From: CAVVJA01 sp963809815
GTDB taxonomy: Bacteria > Actinomycetota > Actinomycetes > Mycobacteriales > Jatrophihabitantaceae
Assembly: GCA_963809815.1 (NCBI GenBank)
Contig: CAWELM010000017.1
Coordinates: forward strand, 496,001 to 560,000
Direction: 5' to 3'
Length of the DNA: 64,000 nucleotides
The notes below the pieces were generated by a model that saw nothing but the letters and a program-made list of their open reading frames with translations, was not told where the DNA came from and searched no databases. Below, one piece after another: positions 1-8,109 of this stretch. The position numbers and the translations under genes were made by a program. Position 1 is the first letter of the stretch. Every line of letters begins with the position of its first letter.

Positions 1-258
1 ACTTCGTCCGTATGTGAGGTCGAGGTCACCGGTCAGAAACGCTACCGACGCCGTCGCGTCGGCGTCAGAAAACCTGGCATATGCGTTCGACGCAAGGACC
101 AAGGAAGGCTGGGCGACTGATGCGAGCGACTGGGTCGCGTCGTGCCGAGTATGCAATACCGCAATGGCCGCGACGCTGACGACGATCGTCATCAGTGCCG
201 TGGTAGCTGAGGCAAACCTCATCTGCCCCGGTGTCGTCCGTAGTCGCCGGGCTAGCAC
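1..258 (-). CDS. Membrane sensor-like protein, N-terminal part (runs off left end)
   Basis: Open on the minus strand from a GTG at 258 to the window edge in phase (86 codons). A GGAG Shine-Dalgarno sits nine bases before this GTG; an in-frame ATG at 222 is the alternative start. About 12 residues with several Arg precede a hydrophobic helix (roughly residues 17-34), then an extracytoplasmic stretch with the string SDADATASVAFLTGD. That Asp-Ala-Asp-Ala-Thr pattern after a first helix is familiar to me from actinobacterial GlnX-like four-helix membrane proteins encoded beside Ser/Thr kinases. Identity is tentative because only the N-terminus is visible. It lies downstream of, and in the same direction as, the kinase gene ending at 551. 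Confidence 0.5.
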   Translation of the reverse strand, partial: MLARRLRTTPGQMRFASATTALMTIVVSVAAIAVLHTRHDATQSLASVAQPSLVLASNAYARFSDADATASVAFLTGDLDLTYGRS

Positions 259-550
259 GCTCAGGCTCTCCTTGATCGGTAATCCCCCTCCCGCACTGCA
301 GGACGCCTGCGATGCGATGCCTCGTTACAGCAGCCAACCATCGGCTGGGGGACTGGGCCCAGGTATACCGGAAAGGGATTCGTGAGGACCAGCCTGGACA
401 TTGCGCACCTCGACGCCTTCGAAACGCCTGCCGAGAATACTGCTCGCTGCAGGTCCCGGTCGCTATTCCTGGCCGGCGATGACTCGCTCTCCGGGCAGTA
501 AGGACAATGTGGCCGAGGGGTAAGTGCGTCGCCGCCAGGTACGAACGCTG

Positions 551-3500
551 TCAGCCTCGTCCGACGCGAAGGGCGAGCGCGACCGCTGCGCTCAATGAGA
601 TGGCCTGTCCGGTCATCGCAGCATCGCGCACTTTGGGGTCGTGGGACTCGTCGATCTGTCGGCGAACCGGCGCGAGTCTGTCTGTCGTGCGCGGGGGCGC
701 GGGGAGCCCGGTGCGCCCGCGTAATGTGTCCGCCACTGCGAGCAGTGCAGCGGCCGTTGGCAGATCGTCGAACTGACCAGCGTGCCTGGCGACTTCCTCG
801 AGCTGTTCGATTGCGGCAGGGATGTCGCCGATGTGGTGATATAGCAGCAGCGCCCCGCGCCGACGGGCGGCGGCCTCGGCCTCGTATCGGTGAAGTTCTG
901 CTACGACCGAGCGGCTGCGAAGCAACGAGGCTCGAGCCTGCAAGCTCATTCGGGACCCAGTTTCTGCCTGGGCCGTCATCCACCCCGCCGCCTCGTTCTC
1001 GTGCTGGCCTTCGGCGGCAAGCTGCGTCAGACCCCCGAGCGCAAAACTCTCACTGGCCTCGTCTTCGACGATGCGAGCCAACCCGCGTGCATCAAGATAT
1101 GCCTCGGTCGCACTCGTGACGTCCCCCTGCAGATAGGAGGCATCCGCGATTCCGAGTTTGGCGAGCAGGATGCCCTGGGTGTACTCAATCGTGCCTGCTG
1201 CTTGCAGCGCCTGGTTCAGAAGCTCGCTCGATGCGGCGAACTCGCCCTGAGCGGACTGGAGTACGCCGAGCCGGAACGCGGTCCAGGCGATCCAAATGAA
1301 GTCCTGGTGCTGCTCACGAATGGCCAGTGCTTCGCCATAACACAACCGGGCCGAAGCCACATCACCCGCGAGGAAATAGGCATTGCCGAGGCTGGTCTGC
1401 GCGTGAGCGAACAACCAGTGGTCGCCGATCTCGCGCGCGATCGTGGCCGCGTCGGCGACTCGTTTGGTTCCCGTAGTCACGCGGCCGAGGATCATCTCGG
1501 CCAGCCCGAGCAACCAGGTGGCCGTGCCTTGCAACTGCCGATCGGCTAACGATGCGCCAGCTGCCCACGCCCGTCGACCCGAGACCAATGCGCGCTCGCC
1601 GTCGCCGGCAAATGCGCTCAAGATGCCGACCGCAAGATGTCCGCGGCCCGGCACGAGGTCAGACGCGTCGGCCGCTTCGAGCGCGCGGTCGATGATTGCC
1701 ACACCTTCGCCTATCCGGCCGCGCATCAGCCAGAAAAGGCAGAGCCGCGAGGCAATTTCTACCCCGACCGGTGGATCGAGCCAGCCCGCCCGCTCGATCG
1801 CTATGCGCAGGTTGTCGTATTCACGGTCGATTGCAGCCAACCAGGGCACTTGCCCACCGGCCCTGAGATTGCTTTCGGCCTGCCGACTCTGCTGGTCGTA
1901 CCATCTGAGATGAGCGGCGTTCGCAACCTCGGCCACACCCGACTGAAGTAGCCGCTTCTCCGCAAAGCGCCTCGTCACCTCCAGCAATCGATACCAATCG
2001 CCGGAGGACCCGGATTCGTACTCGATCAGTGACTTATCTACTAGCGAGGCAACGCATAGCGGAACGTTGACCGTATTGCCTTTCGCCCCGTCGCACACGA
2101 CCTCGGCGGCGTCGAGGCTAAAGCCACCTATAAAGGTTGAAAGCTTGCACAGCACGGATGCTTCGGACTCAGACAAGGTTTCGAAGGTCCACTCGAGGAC
2201 GTTCGACTGCGAACTGCGTCCAAAAACCGAGCTGGCTCGCGCATCGTCGCCCGAGGCGAGGGTTGTGGCAAGTCCCTCGAGCGACTGGTATCTCAAGCTT
2301 GCAGCTGCGAACTCGATGCCCAGCGGCAGCCCATCGACCGCGCGACATATTGCCCCGATGGTGGCGATAGCCTCGTCGTCCAGCGTCAGATCGGGCCGCT
2401 TGGGAAGAGCCCGATCGATGAAGAGCCGCACGGCTGATCGTCGCCGCGCTTCGTCTGCGGGCTCGCCTGGTGCGGGGACTTCAAGCGGCCGCACCCGGGT
2501 GACCGCTTCGCCCTCGACTCCTAGCGCCTCGCGACTGGTCGCCAGAATCCCTACCCCTGGGCATCTATGAGACACCGACTCGGCCAACGCCGTCGCCATG
2601 CTGATACAGGTGTCGAGATTGTCGAGCACAAGGAGCACCTGCTGGTCTTGCAAATGATCGACCAGGCGGGCGACGGCCGGACGCGTGGGGTCGGACCGTC
2701 CGCCGGCGAACGTACCTGATCCACTGTCGCGGACCCCCATCGCGGCGAGGAGGGAGGAGGACAGATCATCCGACGGGCCGATGTTGGATGCGTCGACGAG
2801 GAATACGCCATCCGTGAATACGCTCAGAACTTGAGCAGCGGCCTGAAGCGCGAGCCGAGACTTACCGACACCGGGCGGTCCTGTGAGTACGCAGATCCGA
2901 TGATGATCGGCCAGCCGATCGGACAATGCCCGGAGCTCGCTACGCCGGCCGACAAAGCGGTTTAGATGGGCCGGAAGGTTGTGCGGACGACCGTCGAGCG
3001 ATTGCGGGCGTGGGAAGCCCTCAGCCGTCGACGCATCGGCGAGCTGGTAAACCGGTTGGGCATGACCGAGGTCGGACAGCCGGTGTGTTCCGAGGTTCAC
3101 CAACGTGACGCCCGGAGGGAGTTCGCTGGCCAATAACTCGGCGGCGGACTCGGACACCAAGATCTGGCCAGGATTGGCTGCTCGGCAGACCACCAAGCTC
3201 GAGTGCGTCGTGACGGGTGATTCTAGTTCGGAGCCGCGCAATCCGGATTCGACATGGATAGCCATCCGGGCCTGGATCTCGCCGACCGGATCGGGAGCGT
3301 CGCCGAAGATCTCTCGGGCCCATAATCCCGCTCGAATAGTCTCGTTGGGCTTCGCGAACAGCAGGATCGCGATGTCCTGATCGACACTGAGGACTCGTCC
3401 ACCGAATCGGGTGGACGCCTGCGCAAGGACACTTCGATATCTGTCAGTTACTCGGCGATGCTCCTCACCGGTCAGGGCGTCGGGGGCATCCAGCTGGCAC

Positions 3501-4837
3501 GACAGCATCCAGACCGATCGAGGTTCCTGCGCTGCCGCCGGGCTTTCCAGCAGTCCGATTCGCTGATTAGCTTCGGAGGCGAGGCCGAATAGCTTTCCGT
3601 CTTCGCCGGGTCGAGCATTGGGTATCTCGACCAATATGCTGCCGCTCGGCATTCGCCCTCGGGCAAGATCGGCCGTGGTCTGGGACATTACCGTCGCTCG
3701 CGGCGGCACCCGTGGGGCTGTCCGCCAGGCCCGCGCCACGGTCGGACCGTAGTAGTCGCCCCGGTTGCGCAACGGCGCTGGCCCACTGTCGATGGCGACG
3801 CCCATCGTTATCCGGATGCCTTCAGGCCACCGATCCCTCTCGACTTCGGCATGCAGGCGCAACGCAGCACTGACAGCATCCGCGGCTTCTTGGAAGACGG
3901 ACCACCGAATTGAATCGTGGGACATGGAAGGCAACGTTCGGCCGCGGTGTGCATCGACGACGGTGGCCAGGGTGTCGTCGAGCCGATCGAGGAACTCCGG
4001 CATCGCCGCCGCGTGGTGCTCCGAGAGGTCCGCGAAGTCGTTTATTACCGCGACCAGGAAGCTGAGAACGCCGGTCCACGGCGTTCGGCTTCCAGGTTGG
4101 AGTTCATGTGCGAGTTCCCCCGCAGACGCCTGGCGATTCGCGGGATCACTGGACAACGCTCGTCGTAGCGCACGAGTGAGCGGACCCACCTCACCGGGAT
4201 CAACGCCCTCGAATAGCGGCCGACCTGGATCCGGCGCGCGGCCGGTGATGAGGGCCACGGTGGTCGCGGCCAGGCTGTACACATCGGCCGCTGGGCTGAT
4301 GGCTCCTCCCCCACCGACCTCGGGCGCAACGAATCCGTGCGTTCCGGCGTGCGTCACATCTCCGGCCAGACGAGCCACACCGAAATCGACCAGTACTACC
4401 GAACCATCAGGACGCAGCATCACGTTGGCCGGTTTGACATCGCCATGGATCACTGGGGGGTCGTGGGAGTGGAGATGATCCAGAGCGGCCGCCACCTGTC
4501 TCACGTAGTTCAGGGCCTCGGGTACTGGGAGCCCGGGGTCGCCTCGCTCAGCCAGCACGCTGTCCAGGTCGGTCCCGTCGATCCAGTCCATGACGATCAC
4601 GTATCGGTTGCCCGCAAAGAAGTCATAGCGAGCGGTGGCCAATCCCCGATGGGGCGTCAGACTGAGCAGAACTCGTGCCTCGCCGACTAGCTGGTCCCGG
4701 GTCATCGTCTGGTCCGAGGAGACGACCTTGAGCGCAACGAGGCGCTCATGATCTCGATCCCACGCCTTGACCAACTGGACCCGGCGACTCATCGAGACCG
4801 TGTCGAGAATGTTGTAGCGATCGTTCCACGCGTCCAC
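551..4837 (-). CDS. Ser/Thr kinase fused to two pseudo-cyclase domains, NB-ARC ATPase and TPR region
   Basis: A 1428-residue protein. The GTG at 4837 is chosen because the kinase fold begins directly after it and the FHA gene stops 17 bases upstream; the frame stays open to 5089, but that part reads as a shadow of the FHA gene. Kinase about residues 8-248: VALK lysine near 37, HGDVKPAN catalytic loop near 131 (HGD instead of HRD), DFG near 151. Two class III cyclase-like domains follow (about 256-421 and 440-601). Both lack the first metal-binding Asp and are probably catalytically dead. Then comes an NB-ARC/STAND module with Walker A GPPGVGKS near 653 and Walker B VLLVLDNLD near 734, then Ala-rich TPR-like helices to the end. 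The plan resembles mycobacterial PknK and LuxR-type cyclase/ATPase regulators, but there is no C-terminal HTH; that role may be filled by the adjacent FHA-HTH protein. Confidence 0.9.
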   Translation of the reverse strand: MDAWNDRYNILDTVSMSRRVQLVKAWDRDHERLVALKVVSSDQTMTRDQLVGEARVLLSLTPHRGLATARYDFFAGNRYVIVMDWIDGTDLDSVLAERGDPGLPVPEALNYVRQVAAALDHLHSHDPPVIHGDVKPANVMLRPDGSVVLVDFGVARLAGDVTHAGTHGFVAPEVGGGGAISPAADVYSLAATTVALITGRAPDPGRPLFEGVDPGEVGPLTRALRRALSSDPANRQASAGELAHELQPGSRTPWTGVLSFLVAVINDFADLSEHHAAAMPEFLDRLDDTLATVVDAHRGRTLPSMSHDSIRWSVFQEAADAVSAALRLHAEVERDRWPEGIRITMGVAIDSGPAPLRNRGDYYGPTVARAWRTAPRVPPRATVMSQTTADLARGRMPSGSILVEIPNARPGEDGKLFGLASEANQRIGLLESPAAAQEPRSVWMLSCQLDAPDALTGEEHRRVTDRYRSVLAQASTRFGGRVLSVDQDIAILLFAKPNETIRAGLWAREIFGDAPDPVGEIQARMAIHVESGLRGSELESPVTTHSSLVVCRAANPGQILVSESAAELLASELPPGVTLVNLGTHRLSDLGHAQPVYQLADASTAEGFPRPQSLDGRPHNLPAHLNRFVGRRSELRALSDRLADHHRICVLTGPPGVGKSRLALQAAAQVLSVFTDGVFLVDASNIGPSDDLSSSLLAAMGVRDSGSGTFAGGRSDPTRPAVARLVDHLQDQQVLLVLDNLDTCISMATALAESVSHRCPGVGILATSREALGVEGEAVTRVRPLEVPAPGEPADEARRRSAVRLFIDRALPKRPDLTLDDEAIATIGAICRAVDGLPLGIEFAAASLRYQSLEGLATTLASGDDARASSVFGRSSQSNVLEWTFETLSESEASVLCKLSTFIGGFSLDAAEVVCDGAKGNTVNVPLCVASLVDKSLIEYESGSSGDWYRLLEVTRRFAEKRLLQSGVAEVANAAHLRWYDQQSRQAESNLRAGGQVPWLAAIDREYDNLRIAIERAGWLDPPVGVEIASRLCLFWLMRGRIGEGVAIIDRALEAADASDLVPGRGHLAVGILSAFAGDGERALVSGRRAWAAGASLADRQLQGTATWLLGLAEMILGRVTTGTKRVADAATIAREIGDHWLFAHAQTSLGNAYFLAGDVASARLCYGEALAIREQHQDFIWIAWTAFRLGVLQSAQGEFAASSELLNQALQAAGTIEYTQGILLAKLGIADASYLQGDVTSATEAYLDARGLARIVEDEASESFALGGLTQLAAEGQHENEAAGWMTAQAETGSRMSLQARASLLRSRSVVAELHRYEAEAAARRRGALLLYHHIGDIPAAIEQLEEVARHAGQFDDLPTAAALLAVADTLRGRTGLPAPPRTTDRLAPVRRQIDESHDPKVRDAAMTGQAISLSAAVALALRVGRG

Positions 4838-4854
4838 GACGCCACCGCCGACCG

Positions 4855-5454
4855 TTAGCGCGAGATCGGTTGAAGATCCGCCAACGTTATAGCGCCTCGG
4901 CTGAGCGCGGCGTTCGCCAGCCGAGCACGGCGCATTTCGCTGTCGACATCGTCGATAGCGAACTTTGCGTAGAGCCGGGCCAGATGTTGCTTGACTGCGG
5001 CGGGCGTGACGACCAGTCCGGCAGCTATCTCGCGCACGCTGGCGGGGGCCGTAAAGGCATTGCCAAGCAGCAACGGGCGACATAGCCACACGAGTACTTC
5101 GTGCTCCCGTGCAGTCAGAGTCGGCGGCGGTTGCAACCTTTCGGTCGTTGGTCCGGAACGGCGACCTGGATCGCGAAAGATGAGGCGGGTGCGACCTATG
5201 AGGACTTCATCCCCGTCTCGCAGGGTCCGCTCGGCCAGCAATCGGGTCGAGTTAACAAACGTCCCATTGCGTGAACCGACATCTCTGACTGTCCACACAT
5301 CACCGACGTGCTCGAACAACACGTGGACCCGAGACACCGACGGGTCTGAGGACAGGGTGAGATCCGACGCATCGCCGCTGCCGATAGACAGTCGGGATCC
5401 TTCCAAGGGCAGCACGTCGTGAGTCTGTGGCCCACGAATCTCAAGTCTCGTCAC
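4855..5454 (-). CDS. FHA domain protein with C-terminal helix-turn-helix
   Basis: 199 residues from a GTG start. Residues about 20-95 form a forkhead-associated domain with the typical SVSRVHVLFE and DVGSRNGTFVN motifs that bind phosphothreonine. After a Pro-rich linker, residues about 112-165 begin with LTAREHEVLVWL and resemble a LuxR-like winged or helix-turn-helix domain. The gene ends 17 bases before the start of the kinase/NB-ARC gene, so the two are probably cotranscribed. Inferred role: a DNA-binding or adaptor partner that docks onto a phosphothreonine of that kinase and turns its signal into transcription. The phosphopeptide partner cannot be identified from sequence alone. Confidence 0.88.
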   Translation of the reverse strand: MTRLEIRGPQTHDVLPLEGSRLSIGSGDASDLTLSSDPSVSRVHVLFEHVGDVWTVRDVGSRNGTFVNSTRLLAERTLRDGDEVLIGRTRLIFRDPGRRSGPTTERLQPPPTLTAREHEVLVWLCRPLLLGNAFTAPASVREIAAGLVVTPAAVKQHLARLYAKFAIDDVDSEMRRARLANAALSRGAITLADLQPISR

Positions 5455-5701
5455 GGTTCACCCCGGAGATGTGGGGAAGAGCTTATCCCGTCCCGACCCG
5501 GGCTAGGTCCATGATTCCGGTCGCCGACTTGGCCTAGATCCGGCCGAGTCACAACGTTTGATCGCATTCGCTCTCCCCGGAGTCGGGCTGCGTCGCCGCC
5601 CCCCGGCCTTGCGTCAGCTCGAATCTCAACCGGAGCGTGGTCGGAGGCTGAACCGCTCGCATCCAGCTCGGCGAGATCTCGCCAGTAGGTTTGCGGCCCG
5701 A

Positions 5702-5738
5702 CCACTAATGTGATATCAATTAGCTATCACATTAGTGG
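5702..5738. promoter_or_regulatory. Perfect 14-bp inverted repeat operator upstream of SPFH gene
   Basis: The arms CCACTAATGTGATA (5702-5715) and TATCACATTAGTGG (5725-5738) are exact reverse complements around a 9-base spacer. The element is AT-rich against its surroundings and lies 25 bases upstream of the SPFH start codon. Such length and perfection suggest a dimeric repressor site overlapping the promoter. The ribbon-helix-helix protein encoded at the end of the same operon is one candidate ligand; a GntR, PadR or TetR regulator encoded elsewhere is another. Confidence 0.75.
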
Positions 5739-5763
5739 CGCGTTCGAGCGGCATGGAGGAACG

Positions 5764-6681
5764 ATGACCGCACCAGTAGAAATCTCTGAACAACCTAGCG
5801 TGACCGCGGTCGGCCATCAGGGCGCTCGCGTGGAGATTCAAGAGCGTCCGGCCCGCGCTACGAGCGGTTGGCTCGGAGTCCTCGTCGTCCTCGTATGCAT
5901 CGGCGCGGTGATCGGTCTCGCGTACACGCCGGTCCGGGGTCTCGTCGCCATCCCGATCCTGATCGGACTGATAGTGGGGGCCTCGCTGGCGATCGTGCAG
6001 CCCGGGCAGACCCGCGTTGTTCAATTCTTCGGACGCTACGTCGGCACGGTCCGTACGCCCGGTCTGTCGTGGGTGCTGCCGCTGACCGTGCGGCGCAACG
6101 TGAGTGTTCGAGTCCGAAACTTCGAAACGAATCGGCTCAAGGTCAACGACGCCGACGGCAACCCGGTGGAGATCGCCGCGATCGTCGTGTGGCAGGTCGC
6201 CGACACCGCTCGGGCCTCATACGCGGTGGAGGACTACCTGAACTTCGTGCGGGTACAAGCCGAGTCCGCGCTGCGGCATGTCGCCACGACCCACCCCTAT
6301 GACGACGCGACGGTGGATGGCACCTCCCTTCGGGGCTCAACCGATTTGGTCGCCGCCGAGCTCGCGGAGGAGGTCGCGCAGCGTGTCGTCATCGCTGGCG
6401 TCGAGATCATCGAGGTACGGATCAGCCACCTCGCCTATGCCTCCGAGATCGCTCAGGCCATGCTGCGCCGGCAGCAAGCGAACGCGGTCGTCGCTGCGCG
6501 CTCCCGCATCGTCGAAGGCGCGGTCGGCATGGTGGAACAAGCGCTTACCCGGCTCAGTGAAGGCGGCATCGTCGAGCTCGACGAAGAACGCAAAGCCGCG
6601 ATGGTCAGCAACCTCATGGTCGTCTTGTGCGGCGACCAGCCCGCCTCGCCCATCGTCAACACCGGCTCGCTGTACACGTGA
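5764..6681 (+). CDS. SPFH (prohibitin/stomatin-like) membrane protein
   Basis: 305 residues; ATG at 5764 preceded by GGAGG at good spacing. A cytoplasmic N-terminus is followed by two hydrophobic segments (about 36-54 and 58-76), then an SPFH core opening with VQPGQTRVVQFFGRYVGTVR and the pattern NRLKVNDADGNPVEI. The C-terminal helix has RRQQANAVVAAR, typical of the family's oligomerising coiled coil. SPFH proteins form ring or lattice assemblies that organise membrane microdomains. The stop codon overlaps the start of the next gene, implying translational coupling. Actinobacterial SPFH/ribbon-helix-helix pairs are common, but their job is not well defined. Confidence 0.9.
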   Translation: MTAPVEISEQPSVTAVGHQGARVEIQERPARATSGWLGVLVVLVCIGAVIGLAYTPVRGLVAIPILIGLIVGASLAIVQPGQTRVVQFFGRYVGTVRTPGLSWVLPLTVRRNVSVRVRNFETNRLKVNDADGNPVEIAAIVVWQVADTARASYAVEDYLNFVRVQAESALRHVATTHPYDDATVDGTSLRGSTDLVAAELAEEVAQRVVIAGVEIIEVRISHLAYASEIAQAMLRRQQANAVVAARSRIVEGAVGMVEQALTRLSEGGIVELDEERKAAMVSNLMVVLCGDQPASPIVNTGSLYT

Positions 6682-6914
6682 CCACGGGCCGCAAGCCGGT
6701 CCTGATCCGGCTCGACCCCTCCGTTCATGACGCCCTCGCCCGGTGGGCAAACGACGAGTTCCGCAGCCTCAACGCGCACATCGATATGCTGCTCCGCCGT
6801 GCCCTCACCGAGGCCGGCCGAATGCCGAGGGGCGCGGCACCGATACCTAAACGTGGACGCCCGCCGATGTCTCAGGAAGATGATGACCACGACTCGGTAA
6901 CGCCGTCGCCCTAA
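6678..6914 (+). CDS. Small Arc/ribbon-helix-helix DNA-binding protein
   Basis: 78 residues from a GTG at 6678 that overlaps the SPFH stop (GTGA). The first 45 residues carry the Arc-like pattern KPVLIRLDPSVHDALARWAN followed by SLNAHIDMLLRRAL: a beta strand then two helices. The tail is basic, then acidic and disordered (PKRGRPP, then EDDDHD); the GRPP piece resembles an AT-hook. The overlap means it is made together with the SPFH protein. A reasonable inference is an autoregulator of this two-gene operon acting on the inverted repeat at 5702-5738; this is untested. Confidence 0.8.
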   Translation: MTTGRKPVLIRLDPSVHDALARWANDEFRSLNAHIDMLLRRALTEAGRMPRGAAPIPKRGRPPMSQEDDDHDSVTPSP

Positions 6915-6943
6915 GCCGCGCGGGCTATGCAAGACACGCGCAG

Positions 6944-7411
6944 CTACACGCGTCGGGCGAGGTCCGGGTACGCGTGGACGAAGCCATCCACGTCGAACTG
7001 GATCTGGGTCGCGAAGTCTGACGCCTGAAACCCGATTCTTCCGCCACCGTACGGGTGATACCGCTGTTCCGACACGTGGACCTGCAAGGACGGCACGTCT
7101 ACCCACCGCATGCGATACGTGCGTTCCGGACCGGCCTCCAGGAGCCCATCACGCAGCACCGGCAACGAATTGAATAGCGGAGACAACGCCAGATCGAAGA
7201 AATCAGCATCACCGAGATCGATCGTCCGGGGCGCCTCGCCGAGCAGCTGGACGGTCAGCCGGCCGGGCTCGAGGCGATACCAGAGACCATAGCTGGCACC
7301 TACCTGCATGCCTTCTCCGACAAGCTCCGTGCCGCGCCGCTCGACCCGAGCCACCTCCATGCGCAATGCGCCCTCTCCTACCCATCCGACCACCAGCAGA
7401 TCTGTCGACAT
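6944..7411 (-). CDS. Putative glycolipid-binding protein family
   Basis: 155 residues. The sequence matches the pattern I associate with the putative glycolipid-binding family (PF06475): a beta-rich protein with DADFFDLALSPLFNSLPV in the middle and a conserved WVDVPSLQVHVSEQRY near the C-terminal third. No signal peptide or membrane helix is visible, so it is probably cytoplasmic. It runs convergent with the ribbon-helix-helix gene and 81 bases after the HIT gene on the same strand. The biochemical role of the family is poorly established. Confidence 0.75.
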   Translation of the reverse strand: MSTDLLVVGWVGEGALRMEVARVERRGTELVGEGMQVGASYGLWYRLEPGRLTVQLLGEAPRTIDLGDADFFDLALSPLFNSLPVLRDGLLEAGPERTYRMRWVDVPSLQVHVSEQRYHPYGGGRIGFQASDFATQIQFDVDGFVHAYPDLARRV

Positions 7412-7492
7412 CCGCCATCGATATCACGGGGCGCTGACGACCTGGGCCGATCGTGCCGGCAGCCGTTCACGCGGCAGCGCCGTTTCGTGGCG

Positions 7493-7897
7493 CTACCGGC
7501 CGAGCGCGCGCATGACATCAACGTTGGCGACCGGTTCTGTTCTGGCAGTCGGCCAGCCGATATGGCCGTCGCCCTCCCATCGGGGGACCAAATGGACATG
7601 CAGGTGCGGGATCCGCTGCCCGCTGGCCGCGCCGTTGTTCTGCCGGACCGTGAGCCCATCTGGCCGCAGCCGCTCGCGGAGCAGCCTCGCAACCGACTTG
7701 ACCGTCACCATCAGCGCGGCGGCGGTGTCGTCGTCGAGGTCCCAGATGCTCTCGACGTGAGTCCTGGTGATAACGAGGGTATGGCCCGGCGACGCAGGGC
7801 TAACGTTTAGAACCGCCACTGACGCCGAATCGTTCATGACGACGTGCGAGTGGCTCAAGTCCTGCAGCAAGTCACAGAAGATGCACGGCTGAATCAG
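7493..7897 (-). CDS. HIT-family hydrolase with non-canonical start codon
   Basis: The histidine triad HLHVHLVPR lies near the C-terminus, so this is a nucleoside-phosphate hydrolase/transferase of the HIT superfamily. The family's N-terminal CxxC zinc motif (here CIFC, codons 7885-7874) lies upstream of the first possible ATG/GTG/TTG start (TTG at 7870). The frame stays open for only about 15 more codons to a TGA. The best fitting start is a CTG at 7897, with AGAGAAGG about eight bases upstream; an ATT at 7894 is an alternative. From CTG the protein is 134 residues, normal for the family. The start is inferred. Confidence 0.8.
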   Translation of the reverse strand: MIQPCIFCDLLQDLSHSHVVMNDSASVAVLNVSPASPGHTLVITRTHVESIWDLDDDTAAALMVTVKSVARLLRERLRPDGLTVRQNNGAASGQRIPHLHVHLVPRWEGDGHIGWPTARTEPVANVDVMRALGR

Positions 7898-8109
7898 GTC
7901 GCGGACCTTCTCTCTTGAGACTCAGTAGAACTCGAAGCCCAGGTTCCCATTGTCGGATGCGACGACCTATTCCTCGAGTCGGAAACCGACCTTCATGCTG
8001 ATTGCCAATCGGCGATCTGTCCTACCTGCAGGTGGCAGTCCGTGCGGCGGTGCGTTGGCTTCAGCTCTGGAGGCATGATTTCGTCCTCGCGCAGCAGGTC
8101 GTCTGGCCG

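Noticed and set aside
14..385. 123-codon plus-strand frame at the left edge
   Set aside because: The minus strand carries a frame with a good ribosome site, a membrane helix and family-like wording over the same bases.
4838..5089. N-terminal extension of the kinase gene
   Set aside because: The frame is open, but it lies inside the FHA-HTH gene in another frame, is Arg-rich as shadow frames are, and the kinase fold starts only after the GTG at 4837.
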